This document shows positions 1 to 8,908 of a stretch of DNA of 20,052 bases, in pieces; the stretch's first letter is position 1; each line of letters begins with the position of its first letter. A program made the position numbers and the translations under genes. The notes beneath the pieces were generated by a model. The model saw only the letters and a program-made list of their open reading frames with translations. It made no database searches and had not been told where the DNA came from. Origin of the DNA: Calvatia gigantea (lineage: Eukaryota; Basidiomycota; Agaricomycetes; Agaricales; Lycoperdaceae); assembly GCA_025093985.1 (NCBI GenBank), contig JACAAK010000054.1, positions 1-20,052 on the forward strand. The letters are read 5' to 3'.

Positions 1-1085
1 TTATTTTTCACCTACTTTAAAATTTGTAATGACCTAGTCTAGGCTTCGCCTAGCGTAGCTATTGAAAGCCAAAGGCTTAAAATTAATAGGTTTTTAAAAA
101 AGTTTAAATGAAAACAACTGTATAAATAACACCAGCAGTTACTGCGCACTAGCCTAACAAAGGCTACTACTGCTATACTGTCAGTAAATAAAACCTAACC
201 TAGCTGTAGCTAGGCTAGGCTGGTGCAGCTCTATTAAATAAGAAGACTTCACTAAATTAAGCTTTAAGTTACTTTAGTTGTTACAGCCTAGGTATAATAC
301 CTAGTTGGTTTATTACGTTAAGTTAATAATTTTACTTAACCATCAAATGCTTATTGAATAATTTTATAGTTTAAGCACTTAAAAGCTGCCTTTTTGACGA
401 AGATTACTAATTTTCAGCTTATCGTCACCTAGCTTACTTTGTAAGCAAGTAGTCGGCTAAGCCTAGTCTAGTTTTGCTAGCCTGGCAGATTCACACTATA
501 ACTAAATGAATGTATCCTTAATAGATTAACGTTATTTACTAAATTATTTTATTTTTTTATCGAAGGTATGGCATTTATATAAATGTAGCCAACCTGTTAG
601 TTGAATTAGGCAAAGCCTCATCTAGCTGTAGCACCTAGGCCTTGTTAGATTACTACGCTAGACCAGCAACGACTAGTCTGGAGGTGGCCTAGTGTTAGCT
701 AAAGGCAAGCAAAGCAGCTAAAGCCTAAAGCATAGTAGTTTGCTAGCTAAGATATATATTTATATACTTTATTCTAGACTAGATTAATTTGTTAAACTTA
801 ACTACTTTTAATAGCAACATCAGCCTATAAAGGTAAAACCTAATGCAGACTTGATTGTGTCTTGGCAAAGCCTATTGCAGGTCTTGGTTTTGCTTAAAGC
901 AAGTAAAAGCTTTGCAGATAAAATCTGGTCATGCTATATTTTTAGCAGTAGTAGCTAGGCTAGATTAGCGTACGCTACTATAAGCCAAAGCCGTTAGACA
1001 AAAAGATGGGGGAACCAAAATAAGATTTACAGTTAATTGCCAGACCGCTACAACAACGGCTAAAGCTTACTAAAACTATATAAAT
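1..1085. other. Intergenic region downstream of nad5, palindrome-rich
   Basis: No gene is visible on either strand. The stretch is AT-rich and studded with short palindromic motifs made of CTAG, AGCTAGGCTA, GGCAAAGCC and GCGTACGC units, for example around 41-60, 190-225, 600-730 and 950-985. I looked for tRNA signatures (a TTCGAAT-like T loop with flanking stems) and found none that closes into a cloverleaf. It is the 3' flank of nad5 and may hold its mRNA end, but no processing signal can be named. Confidence 0.7.
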
Positions 1086-3134
1086 TTAAACAGCTATTAT
1101 AATTAAAGAAGCTAAGTAAATTATAACTAATCTAATTTCAGTGTGACTAATTATATTGTAGTAGCTACTGCTAGACTTTACGCCTTCTGCTACAGCTCCT
1201 ATTGAGCTTGTATCAATAACAGCCAAGGCTGGGGCAAATACAATAAATAGTAACGATAGTAAACCTATTGTAATATAAAGAGAGTAAGTTGTTATTACAC
1301 CAGTATCTAATTTAGCGATATTTATACCTGTACCAGTTAATTTATTGGCTAAACCATAAGGCCCTAATAATTCTATAGCTCCTCTATCTATATTTTTAGA
1401 AATATTATAACCAAGTTTAAATCCACTTTGTACTAAATAATGATTATAAACTACATCAAAATAATATTTACCATTTAAAAACCCATATATTTTTCTTCCT
1501 TGCCATAGGCCATAATTATTTACTAAATTATTTAAGAATCTAGGTTGTAAATGATATAAATAAAGAGCACTAGAAGCACCTAATAAACTAAGTATAGCAG
1601 GTAATAATTTAATTGTAGTACTTAAAGAGAATTCAGCTTCAATTAAAGGATTATTATTAGGTCTTATGAATAAAGAATTTCCGAAGAAATCTGAACCTAC
1701 ACCTACAAATAAATCACTAGCAACGAATCCAAAGAAAATACTAAATAAAGCTAAAATTAATAGAGGGATAATAACAGGTAATTTAGATTCATGTGAATTT
1801 AAATAAGATTGTTTTGGACCATTAGCTGTTCCTAAGAAAACTAAACTTATTAATCTAAAACTATAGAAAGCTGTAATACCTGCTGTAATAGATCCTAAAG
1901 TGTAAGCATACATTCCACTAAAACTATATTGTCCAAAAGCTAATTCTAAAATTAAATCTTTACTATAGAATCCAGTTAAGAAAGGTGTAGCTAATAAACT
2001 TAAAGAACCTGCTAACATAGCAGAATATGTAAATGGTAAGAATTTTATTAATCCACCCATTCTTCTTACATCTTGTTGATCTTGGAATGAATGAATTACA
2101 GCACCTGCACCTAAGAATAATAAAGCTTTAAAGAAAGCATGATTTACAGTATGCATTAAAGCAACATTGTATTGACTTAATCCTATTGCCATCATCATAT
2201 ATCCTAATTGAGATATAGTACTGAAAGCAATTATTCTTTTTAAATCATTACCTAATAAACCACAAGTACCAGCAAAAAAAGCTGTACTTGATCCTATTAT
2301 TACTATTACTAATAAAGCATCTGGACTATATTCTAATATTGGTGAACTTCTTAATAATAAATAGATACCTGCAGTTACTAGTGTAGCAGCATGTAGTAAA
2401 GCACTTACTGGTGTTGGAGCTTCCATACTACCAGGTAACCATGAATGTAATGGTATATTAGCACTTTTAGCTAAAGCACCACCTAATAATAATAAAGATA
2501 TTATACTTATTGCTAATTCATTCATATATGGTACTAAAGTAAATATTTGAGAATAATTAAATGTTCCAAATAATGCAAATATAGCAAAGAATCCTATACT
2601 CATTAACATATCTCCTCCTCTATTCATTGTAAATGCTAATATTGCAGCTTTATTCGCTTGTATTCTTGTAAAATAGAAATTAATTAATAAATAAGATACT
2701 ACTCCTATTGCTTCCCATCCTACAAACAATACAAAATAATTACCACCACATATTAATACTAACATTCCACCTGTAAAGGCTGATAAATATGAGAAAAATC
2801 TTTGATTATGAGGATCTGCAGATAAATAATCTATACTATAGATATGTATTAATGTTGAACAATATATTACTGCTAATCCTAATGATACTGTTAATTGATC
2901 AAAATAGAATTCCCATGATATTTGTAAAATTTCTGAATCTAACCATGTTCCTATATTAATATATACTGGTGATCCACATAAACCTACTTCATAAAAAGCT
3001 ATACTCATTAATATTGAACAGATTATTAAACTACCACAAGTTACTATATGTGATCCTGTTACTCCTACTTTTCTACCTAATAAACCGGATACTAATGATC
3101 CTAATATTGGTAATACTATAATTCCTAAATACAT
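1086..3134 (-). CDS. nad5: NADH dehydrogenase subunit 5 (complex I)
   Basis: Nad5 is a large antiporter-like subunit at the distal end of the complex I membrane arm, in the inner mitochondrial membrane; it takes part in proton pumping coupled to NADH:ubiquinone oxidoreduction. The 682-residue product is a chain of about 15 hydrophobic segments. The family core is clear: AGSLSLLATPFLTGFYSKD near residue 380, SANIPLHSWLPGSMEAPTP near 225, then HAATLVTAGIYLL, with the Lys and His residues of the antiporter fold. The ATG at 3134 follows directly after the nad4L stop codon with no spacer, as usual in fungi, so the two are probably read from one transcript. The C-terminus has a Ser-rich stretch (SSIGAVAEGVKSSSSYY, near 640-656) before the last membrane segment, which looks like a small insertion. 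The call is certain; the exact natural C-terminus is less so. Confidence 0.97.
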   Translation of the reverse strand: MYLGIIVLPILGSLVSGLLGRKVGVTGSHIVTCGSLIICSILMSIAFYEVGLCGSPVYINIGTWLDSEILQISWEFYFDQLTVSLGLAVIYCSTLIHIYSIDYLSADPHNQRFFSYLSAFTGGMLVLICGGNYFVLFVGWEAIGVVSYLLINFYFTRIQANKAAILAFTMNRGGDMLMSIGFFAIFALFGTFNYSQIFTLVPYMNELAISIISLLLLGGALAKSANIPLHSWLPGSMEAPTPVSALLHAATLVTAGIYLLLRSSPILEYSPDALLVIVIIGSSTAFFAGTCGLLGNDLKRIIAFSTISQLGYMMMAIGLSQYNVALMHTVNHAFFKALLFLGAGAVIHSFQDQQDVRRMGGLIKFLPFTYSAMLAGSLSLLATPFLTGFYSKDLILELAFGQYSFSGMYAYTLGSITAGITAFYSFRLISLVFLGTANGPKQSYLNSHESKLPVIIPLLILALFSIFFGFVASDLFVGVGSDFFGNSLFIRPNNNPLIEAEFSLSTTIKLLPAILSLLGASSALYLYHLQPRFLNNLVNNYGLWQGRKIYGFLNGKYYFDVVYNHYLVQSGFKLGYNISKNIDRGAIELLGPYGLANKLTGTGINIAKLDTGVITTYSLYITIGLLSLLFIVFAPALAVIDTSSIGAVAEGVKSSSSYYNIISHTEIRLVIIYLASLIIIAV

Positions 3135-3401
3135 TTAATTTCTTAATGAAATTGTTCCTCTTAATCTATAATATGCTACTAAAATACTTAAACCTATAAC
3201 AGATTCTGCACCTGCTATTGATATTATATATATACTAAATGTTTGACCTACATTATCATCAAACCCATAAGAACTTATTAATACTAATAAAGTTACAGCT
3301 AATAACATTATTTCTATGGCTATGATCATAAGTATTATATTTTTTCTATTTAATATAAATCCTAAGATTCCTATTAAAAATAATAATATTGATAAATTCA
3401 T
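3135..3401 (-). CDS. nad4L: NADH dehydrogenase subunit 4L (complex I)
   Basis: Nad4L is a small membrane subunit of complex I (NuoK family) in the inner membrane, part of the proton path near the quinone site. The 88-residue length matches the family. Three membrane segments are visible (about residues 2-20, 24-45 and 54-78). The family Glu residues lie in membrane helices: Glu in IIAIEIMLLAV (near 30) and Glu in SIAGAESVIGLSILVAYYR (near 66). Its stop codon (3135-3137) touches the nad5 start codon, a hallmark of the nad4L-nad5 pair in fungi, and implies cotranscription and perhaps coupled translation. Confidence 0.97.
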   Translation of the reverse strand: MNLSILLFLIGILGFILNRKNIILMIIAIEIMLLAVTLLVLISSYGFDDNVGQTFSIYIISIAGAESVIGLSILVAYYRLRGTISLRN

Positions 3402-3816
3402 TGTTTTTTTTAGTTCTAGCTACTAACATTCTTGTTTACATTTAATAATTGCTGCACTTAATTTTATAAGCCTAAAACAATAGTAGTAGCATTCGCTACG
3501 CTAGGCTTTGCCTAGACAAAGTAAGCTAGCCTAGCGTACGCTAGTGGCTGCAGCTAATGTGACTAGGCAAGTCAGCAAAAGTCTAATCCATACTAGGCCT
3601 AAAGTTTACTAGGCTTTACCTATTCCTGGCCTAGTTGTAGACAAACTAATACCGCTATAAATACTCTGCCACTGGAACAGATAAAACAAAATCTACTCCA
3701 GAGCTAAAATTAACACCTTTTACTAGCTGTTGATGAAATAAAAAAAGTAAGCTAGCCTGTTGTTTTAGCAAAAAAGGCTAGTCTAGTAAAGCTACTGCAA
3801 GTCTTAATTTCTTAAT
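3402..3816. other. Intergenic spacer between tRNA-Ala and nad4L
   Basis: No gene is seen. It contains strong palindromic repeats at 3484-3546, where the motif AGTAGCATTCGCTACGCTAGG is followed by GGCTTTGCCTAG and AGCCTAGCGTACGCTAG. These belong to the dispersed repeat family described in the findings. Confidence 0.7.
3484..3546. repeat. Dispersed palindromic repeat cluster
   Basis: Three palindromic units stand in a row: AGCATTCGCTACGCTAGGC, GGCTTTGCCTAG and AGCCTAGCGTACGCTAG. Close copies occur at 3920-3941, 4222-4236, 8742-8757, 9054-9079, 12586-12621 and 15635-15658 (inverted). Confidence 0.8.
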
Positions 3817-3887
3817 TGGAGAAAGATAGATTCGAACTATCATATTTGTAGTGCAAATACAACTGATTACCATTATCAGATTCCCCC
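3817..3887 (-). tRNA. trnA: tRNA-Ala (anticodon UGC)
   Basis: A full cloverleaf can be folded on the minus strand. The acceptor stem is GGGGGAA with TTTCTCC, including the G3:U70 wobble that is the alanine identity element. The D arm is TGAT / ATCA with a GG-containing loop. The anticodon stem is TTGTA / TACAA with loop TTTGCAC, giving anticodon TGC. The T arm is GATAG / CTATC with loop TTCGAAT, and the discriminator base is A at 3817. Length is 71 nt without CCA. It reads all four GCN codons by the usual mitochondrial U34 superwobble. In many organelle genomes tRNAs act as processing signals, so it may separate the cox3 and nad4L-nad5 messages. Confidence 0.95.
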
Positions 3888-4356
3888 CCTTAATTAATTA
3901 ATAGTATTTATATTATATAGTAGTAGCATTCGCTACGCTAGGCTGTTCCTATAGCCTTGTTTATCATAAAAATTTGATGTGAACATCAAAGACTAGGATT
4001 GCTTTACCTAGCTAAAGGCATCTTTCCTTGTCCTTGCTAAAGCCAGGCTTTGTTGATTTAATCAACTCTAACTCTTTTATATTTTAATAATTTAAATACA
4101 TATCTTCTAAGTTAAAAGCTTAGTTAAGCTAGTCTTGCTAAGCCTAATGCTAGTTAAAGCTAATTAATTAAACTGGTTCTTAATAATTATAGCAAATTAG
4201 TGGGGGTTGTAGTTGCAGCCACTAGCGTACGCTAGGCTACTAGCAGTCTTTTAGCTGTAATAGCTTACGTTAGGCTCTGCGAAATAGTACTAAACAATTA
4301 AAAATAACAAAAATAGTTAAATAAAACCTACTAGTTGCTTTAAAGTAAGCTAGCAA
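3888..4356. other. Intergenic spacer between cox3 and tRNA-Ala
   Basis: No gene is visible. A copy of the dispersed palindrome TAGTAGCATTCGCTACGCTA lies at 3920-3941 and another, CTAGCGTACGCTAGG, at 4222-4236. A poly-G run (4201-4206) follows TTAG. No tRNA or open frame of interest is seen. Confidence 0.65.
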
Positions 4357-5172
4357 TTAAGTGTTACCCCAGAAGTAAACAGCAACAAATAAGAATAACC
4401 AAACTACATCTACAAAGTGCCAGTATAAAATACTAGCTTCAAAGTTAAAGTGGTGTTTTGTAGTACTATGGTAATTAATAATTCTAGATAAAGCTACAGT
4501 AATAAATATTGTTCCTACTATTACGTGTAATCCGTGTAATCCTGTACTACAGAAGAAAGCTGAACCATAAACACTATCAGCTATTGTAAATCCAGCTTCA
4601 GAATATTCATAGTATTGTAAAGCAGTGAATACTATAGCTAAAATTATTGTAAAGATTACTCCATCTATAGTTCCTTTTCTATTTCCAGCTATTAGAGCAT
4701 GGTGTCCATATGTAATGAAAGCACCACTACTTAATAATAAGAATGTATTTAATAATGGTATAGCAAAAGGATCTAATGGTGTTATACCTACTGGAGGCCA
4801 AGAACCTCCTATTTCTATAGCAGGAGATAAACTAGAATGGAAGAAAGCCCAGAATATAGATAAGAAAGCAAATACTTCACTAACGATAAATAATACTATA
4901 CCAAACATTAATCCGTTTTTTACTTCTTTTGTATGGTGTCCTAAATAAGTTCCTTCTATAACTACATCTCTAAACCATAATATCATTCCAAATAGTGTTA
5001 ATATAAACCCTGAAGTTAAAATATATCCACCATATGGATAACCGTGCATATAAGTAACTGCACCTATTGTTAAATTTAATAATGAGAAACTAGTTAATAT
5101 TGGCCAAGGAGATGGATCTACTAAATGAAAAGGAAAATGTTGAAATTTATTAATTGTATTATTTTGTAACAT
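4357..5172 (-). CDS. cox3: Cytochrome c oxidase subunit 3 (complex IV)
   Basis: Cox3 is a core membrane subunit of cytochrome c oxidase; it carries no metal but stabilises the enzyme and its proton uptake. The 271-residue protein has seven hydrophobic segments. Family landmarks are the N-terminal FPFHLVDPSPWPI, the WFRDVVIEGTYLGHHT loop after the second helix, the SEVFAFLSIFWAFFHSSL segment with its conserved Glu, the GSWPPVGI motif, GLHGLHVIVGTIF near 213-225, and the C-terminal YWHFVDVVWLFLFVAVYFWG. Length and both ends match fungal Cox3, so the ATG at 5172 is accepted. It has no intron here. An open frame on the opposite strand within it (4625-4948) is an antisense shadow. Confidence 0.98.
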   Translation of the reverse strand: MLQNNTINKFQHFPFHLVDPSPWPILTSFSLLNLTIGAVTYMHGYPYGGYILTSGFILTLFGMILWFRDVVIEGTYLGHHTKEVKNGLMFGIVLFIVSEVFAFLSIFWAFFHSSLSPAIEIGGSWPPVGITPLDPFAIPLLNTFLLLSSGAFITYGHHALIAGNRKGTIDGVIFTIILAIVFTALQYYEYSEAGFTIADSVYGSAFFCSTGLHGLHVIVGTIFITVALSRIINYHSTTKHHFNFEASILYWHFVDVVWLFLFVAVYFWGNT

Positions 5173-5695
5173 TTTCTATTTTGTTTAAATATTAGCCTTA
5201 ACATTCTATTTTCAACCTTTAGGCTTGCCGAAAAATAACATACTAGCAACCTGGCTGCAATATTGCAAGGCGGCTACTGCTATAACAGCTCAAGCTGCAG
5301 CGTATAAACTGCTGCAATATAGAATTACTTAGTATATACTAATATATTTTTTATTGTTTATTTGTTTTAAACTTTATATTTTTATATTAATATAAGATAC
5401 TTTTATAGGTGTTTTTTAATAAAGGTCTTTCCTTGATGTAGCGACAGATATAGACTAGCGTTAGCTGACTATGTCAGCTGCTGCAGCAGCATATAAAATA
5501 TGAACTTAGTGAAGGTATAAGCAAACCAGTTCATATTTTATGATGGGGGTCATTTAAATAAAAATCCAACTATTCCTATTAAAGGAATATAATTTCTATT
5601 TTATTAGTAGCTGCAGCAGATAAAATCTGGACTAGCAGCTGTTAATGAATCAACAAAGACAAAGTAAAGCCTAGGCTAGCTTATCCTATAACATA
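5173..5695. other. Intergenic spacer between nad6 and cox3
   Basis: No gene is seen. It holds short GC-rich repeat units such as AGCTGCTGCAGCAGC (5475-5490) and TAGTAGCTGCAGCAGATAAAATCTGG (about 5605-5630). The latter resembles a stretch found inside nad6 near 6990-7010. The remainder is AT-rich. Confidence 0.6.
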
Positions 5696-7495
5696 TTATA
5701 ATAATAATATAGCTATACTAAACACTACTTGGGCTATAATTATACTTAAAATTAAAAGACAATTAAGTATTAAATAATATTTAGTATACAATTGTCTTAA
5801 TTGGATTATTTTTGCTAATTTAGGGTACCTTACTTCTAGATTAAACTTATTTATTAAAATATTACCGTAAAATATAAAGATTATATTCAATAAACAAGAA
5901 AATAAAACAGAATTCAGTAATAATAAGGAAACTGCTAATTTTTGTATACCACCTAGACTTTCAAACCATTCAAAATCTAAATCTAAAATACTAGACTTTT
6001 TAGGTTTATCAATATCTATTGTAGAATTAGAACTAGAGTCTTCAATTTTAACTTGAGGATCTTGTGGTTTATTTATTTCTCCAGAATTAAATAAACCGTT
6101 TAAAGTTTCATTTAAAGTCTCAATTTCTCTACCTACCTTAAAACCACTGTTTTTAACTTCTTCAGCCAATTTTATTATTTCACTTTTTTCGAAAGTATCA
6201 CTAATAGTTTTTTGCTTTAAAGCTTCAGTTTTTTCGATATGTTCATCTAACAAAGATTTAGTATTCATAAAAGCAGTTTTCATATTTTCAGAAGCTAATT
6301 TTTTAAAATCTGTATTATCTAATACAATTATTAAAGTATTTCTAACTTTTTTATCTTCATCAATTGATTCAGCTAATACCTGTTCATCTTTGATTATATC
6401 TGGTGATTTTTTAAGGTCAAGATTATTTTTAATCCACTCATTTTTAACAGTATAATAAGAAGAAAGAAGTCCTAATCCTGCTCCACCAGTTAAAACAATT
6501 TCCTTAAGTTTATTAGATATTCCAGCTTCCAAGTATTTATTATTAACATTTTCATAGTAATAATAATCTTGAAACATTAAAATAACGTTAGTAAAAAAAA
6601 GGAATAAAATAAAGCATAATTTTAGCCAAAAATTAAATTCTTTAAAAATGTACAATAAATCAAATTTATTAGAACTAAATGAAAGCAAAACAAAAATAAA
6701 TAAAAGGCTAGAAATAGCCAAGGCTTGTCTGCTATAGCTAAATCTAGGCTTAGTATTAGATATAGTGGGGGAGCAGTTTCTTATTACATTTATACTATTG
6801 CTAGATAAATGTGCATTTTCTTCAGTATTATTAATTTTAGAAATTACTATTGTAGCAAACATAGCTAATAGTAATATTACACTTAAAGTAATTAATAATA
6901 CAGCCCCATAAGTATATAAACTGTAACCTAATGATTCTATTTGTTGGAAGTCTGTAATAATTACATCACTACTTTGACTTGTAAAAATAGTAGCTGCAGC
7001 TGATAAATGGTTATTAGTTATAATAGAATTGATTAAATCAATAGATACTACATTAGACCAATTATTAGCCAAGTCATTACTTGTACCAGATAATAAAGTA
7101 TTTAAATAAGTTATTTTATCTAAGAATATAGATATAGCTGGTACATTATTAAAGTTAAATGGTATAATACTAAAAATTATAAAAATAAATAAAGAACCTA
7201 TTGCTATAGCTAAAGGTAAATTTTTAGTATATTGGCTACCTGTTTCTAAAATATCTGTTAATTTAATATTAATCATCATAATAACGAATAAGAATAAAAC
7301 TGCTATAGCTCCAACATAAACTATAATGTAGGATATTCCTACAAAATTTATTCCTATTAGAATTAAATATCCTGCACCAGATACGAAAGTAGAAATTAAG
7401 AAGATTACTGAAATTACAGGATTTTTGGATGTAATAGAGAATACACTAGATAATAATGTAGCAAAAGCTAACATATTTACAAATATTGTTGTCAT
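5696..7495 (-). CDS. nad6: NADH dehydrogenase subunit 6 with a large in-frame C-terminal extension
   Basis: Residues 1 to about 222 are Nad6, a membrane subunit of complex I. The family core is GISYIIVYVGAIAVLFLF (53-70) with the flexible helix, and the last conserved helix is YGAVLLITLSVILLLAMFA (196-214). Ordinary fungal Nad6 ends close to here (about 200-250 residues). In this gene the frame stays open for another 375 codons. The extension has two hydrophobic segments (about 259-275 and 289-308), a small Gly-rich stretch (TGGAGLGLLSS, 336-346), a charged Lys/Glu-rich region likely to be helical or coiled coil (about 350-470), an acidic Ser/Asp linker (480-505), then LDFEWFESLGGIQKL and two more membrane segments (about 521-543 and 573-597). 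This resembles stand-alone hypothetical membrane ORFs of fungal mitochondria; that is from memory of their layout, not a search. It may be cleaved after translation, be tolerated as a tail, or reflect loss of a nad6 stop codon. The Nad6 call is certain; the function of the tail is unknown. Confidence 0.9.
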   Translation of the reverse strand: MTTIFVNMLAFATLLSSVFSITSKNPVISVIFLISTFVSGAGYLILIGINFVGISYIIVYVGAIAVLFLFVIMMINIKLTDILETGSQYTKNLPLAIAIGSLFIFIIFSIIPFNFNNVPAISIFLDKITYLNTLLSGTSNDLANNWSNVVSIDLINSIITNNHLSAAATIFTSQSSDVIITDFQQIESLGYSLYTYGAVLLITLSVILLLAMFATIVISKINNTEENAHLSSNSINVIRNCSPTISNTKPRFSYSRQALAISSLLFIFVLLSFSSNKFDLLYIFKEFNFWLKLCFILFLFFTNVILMFQDYYYYENVNNKYLEAGISNKLKEIVLTGGAGLGLLSSYYTVKNEWIKNNLDLKKSPDIIKDEQVLAESIDEDKKVRNTLIIVLDNTDFKKLASENMKTAFMNTKSLLDEHIEKTEALKQKTISDTFEKSEIIKLAEEVKNSGFKVGREIETLNETLNGLFNSGEINKPQDPQVKIEDSSSNSTIDIDKPKKSSILDLDFEWFESLGGIQKLAVSLLLLNSVLFSCLLNIIFIFYGNILINKFNLEVRYPKLAKIIQLRQLYTKYYLILNCLLILSIIIAQVVFSIAILLL

Positions 7496-8399
7496 TGTTT
7501 ATTTTAAATTTCAAAACATAGCTTTATTATTAACCATCTGCTAGTCTGCTGCTATAAATTATAGGCAACAGTATCTAAACAAAAATTAATATAAGCTAGC
7601 CACATCCTAGCAAAGCAAGGATGTAGATGCCTAAATATAAAATTATAAATTATTTTATATTTGATATTTATTAATTAATAATTAATTATTAATTAATTAA
7701 AAGGCAAAGACTAAACATAAAAAAAGATTTAAAACTAGCATTAATAACTAGTAGCAGATACTTGATTTTATAAAAAAAGTCTAGCTTTAGCAAGTCCACC
7801 ACAAGATTGCAGCTTTAAGGCTGGTGCTAGGCTTTTACTTGAAATTAAACTAAAATTTTATTAGCTTTTATTAGTTTAGTAGGTTTAACCAAAAATTAGT
7901 GACCTTAAACTTATTATAACTAAATAATACTATTTCTAAAGCTAATATTAAAATATATCAGGTGTAGCAGCGGCCAAAGGCTGATCTGGCCTACTAGTTG
8001 TAGCGGCGGCTTACAAAGTAAGCTGCTGCTAGTAAGCCTTGCAGACAAAGTCTGCCAAGCTGCAGTTAGTGAGTTACAAAGCCCTGTTTTAAGGCAGAGT
8101 AGCAATACAAATCATATTAATATTGGTTATATAATTTTATAAACTTAAGGCAGGATGTTTAACATTCTAAAGGTTTATTGCAACCTTACTTTTAAGTGGG
8201 AGGGGAAAATAACTTTACGATGTTTAAAGAATTAATCTTTAAGTTTAACATTAAAACTTGAATAAATCTAATTTCAATTAATTTATGAAAGGAAAGGGGG
8301 AAATAAATATAAATTAATTTTTATTAAGATTTTGAATAGAAATAATACTAGCTGCGCTAATTATTTTAGTAAATAATAAGCTATTGTTTTTTTATAAAA
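7496..8399. other. Intergenic region upstream of nad6
   Basis: No convincing gene is present. A 61-codon open frame at 7920-8105 is made largely of repeat units (TAGCAGCGGC, AGCTGCTGCTAG) and has no protein-like features, so it is not called. A block at about 8140-8260 can form several nested hairpins. AT-only runs of TTAATTAATAATTAATTA occur at 7670-7700. Confidence 0.6.
8143..8197. other. Hairpin cluster, possible structured RNA
   Basis: ACTTAA (8143-8148) and TTAAGT (8192-8197) can close a stem around two hairpins: AGGATGTT/AACATTCT (8152-8168, tight loop) and AAGGTT/AACCTT with a six-base loop (8170-8187). It is not a tRNA, since it lacks a third arm and a T loop. It could be a processing signal or chance folding in AT-rich DNA. 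Function is unknown. Confidence 0.25.
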
Positions 8400-8874
8400 T
8401 TATAAACCTTTACTAGCAAAGCTACTATCAATATTTTCAGCTAAATTACTACTAAAATAAATATTTATAAACTTAATCCAAATTAAACATATAAATATAA
8501 ATACAATTAAATAACCTGTATATTTATCTAGCTACGCTAGTATAAAATGCTTTATTTATATTTTCTAGCTTAAGCTATCATCGTTAATACTAGGCTTGTC
8601 AACAACTTGTTTCTATTTAAATATTTTCTAAATAATAGTTAGAACAAACATAAAATTAAGCTAAATTCTATGTAATTTAAGTAGCATAATCCATTAACCA
8701 TTATAATTAAAGGTATTTCATTTTCATCTAATAAAGAATGTACTAGCGTACGCTACCACCATCAAAATCAGAAGGTGAATCTCTTCCATCTGTATCAATT
8801 TCATTTTCTGTTTTTATATTCTTCTAGCATTCGCTAGAAGCTTTTCCAAGTTCTATTCCTATTTTTGTAGCTTC
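8400..8874 (-). pseudogene. Degraded mitochondrial membrane-protein ORF broken by palindromic repeats
   Basis: Directly downstream of nad4, protein-like segments appear in order but in shifted frames. They are EATKIGIELGKA (8874-8839), IKTENEIDTDGRDSPSDFDG (about 8812-8753), HSLLDENEIPLIIMVNGLCY with YLNYIEFSLILCLF (8740-8642), then in the same frame after one TAA, LLFRKYLNRNKLLTSL, and finally KYTGYLIVFIFICLIWIKF running to a stop at 8400. The breaks coincide with palindromes at about 8527-8542, 8742-8757 and 8822-8841, plus one at 8873-8888 at the 5' end. The layout (acidic Ser/Asp linker, then two membrane segments around a basic loop) matches the end of the nad6 extension, which suggests a related family of unknown function. 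That this was once a gene is an inference from coding-like composition. Confidence 0.6.
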
Positions 8875-8908
8875 TAGGCAAAGCCTACTCTTTAATCTTA
8901 AAATTTAA

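Noticed and set aside
1005..1070. Possible tRNA-Tyr on the minus strand (loop CTGTAAA beside GGTTCCCCC)
   Set aside because: The anticodon stem pairs only at its first position and no T arm or acceptor stem closes.
4625..4948. 107-codon open frame on the plus strand inside cox3
   Set aside because: It is fully antisense to the well-conserved cox3 gene and has no recognisable protein features.
7920..8105. 61-codon open frame on the minus strand
   Set aside because: It is composed mainly of the spacer repeat units and shows no membrane segment, motif or conserved context.
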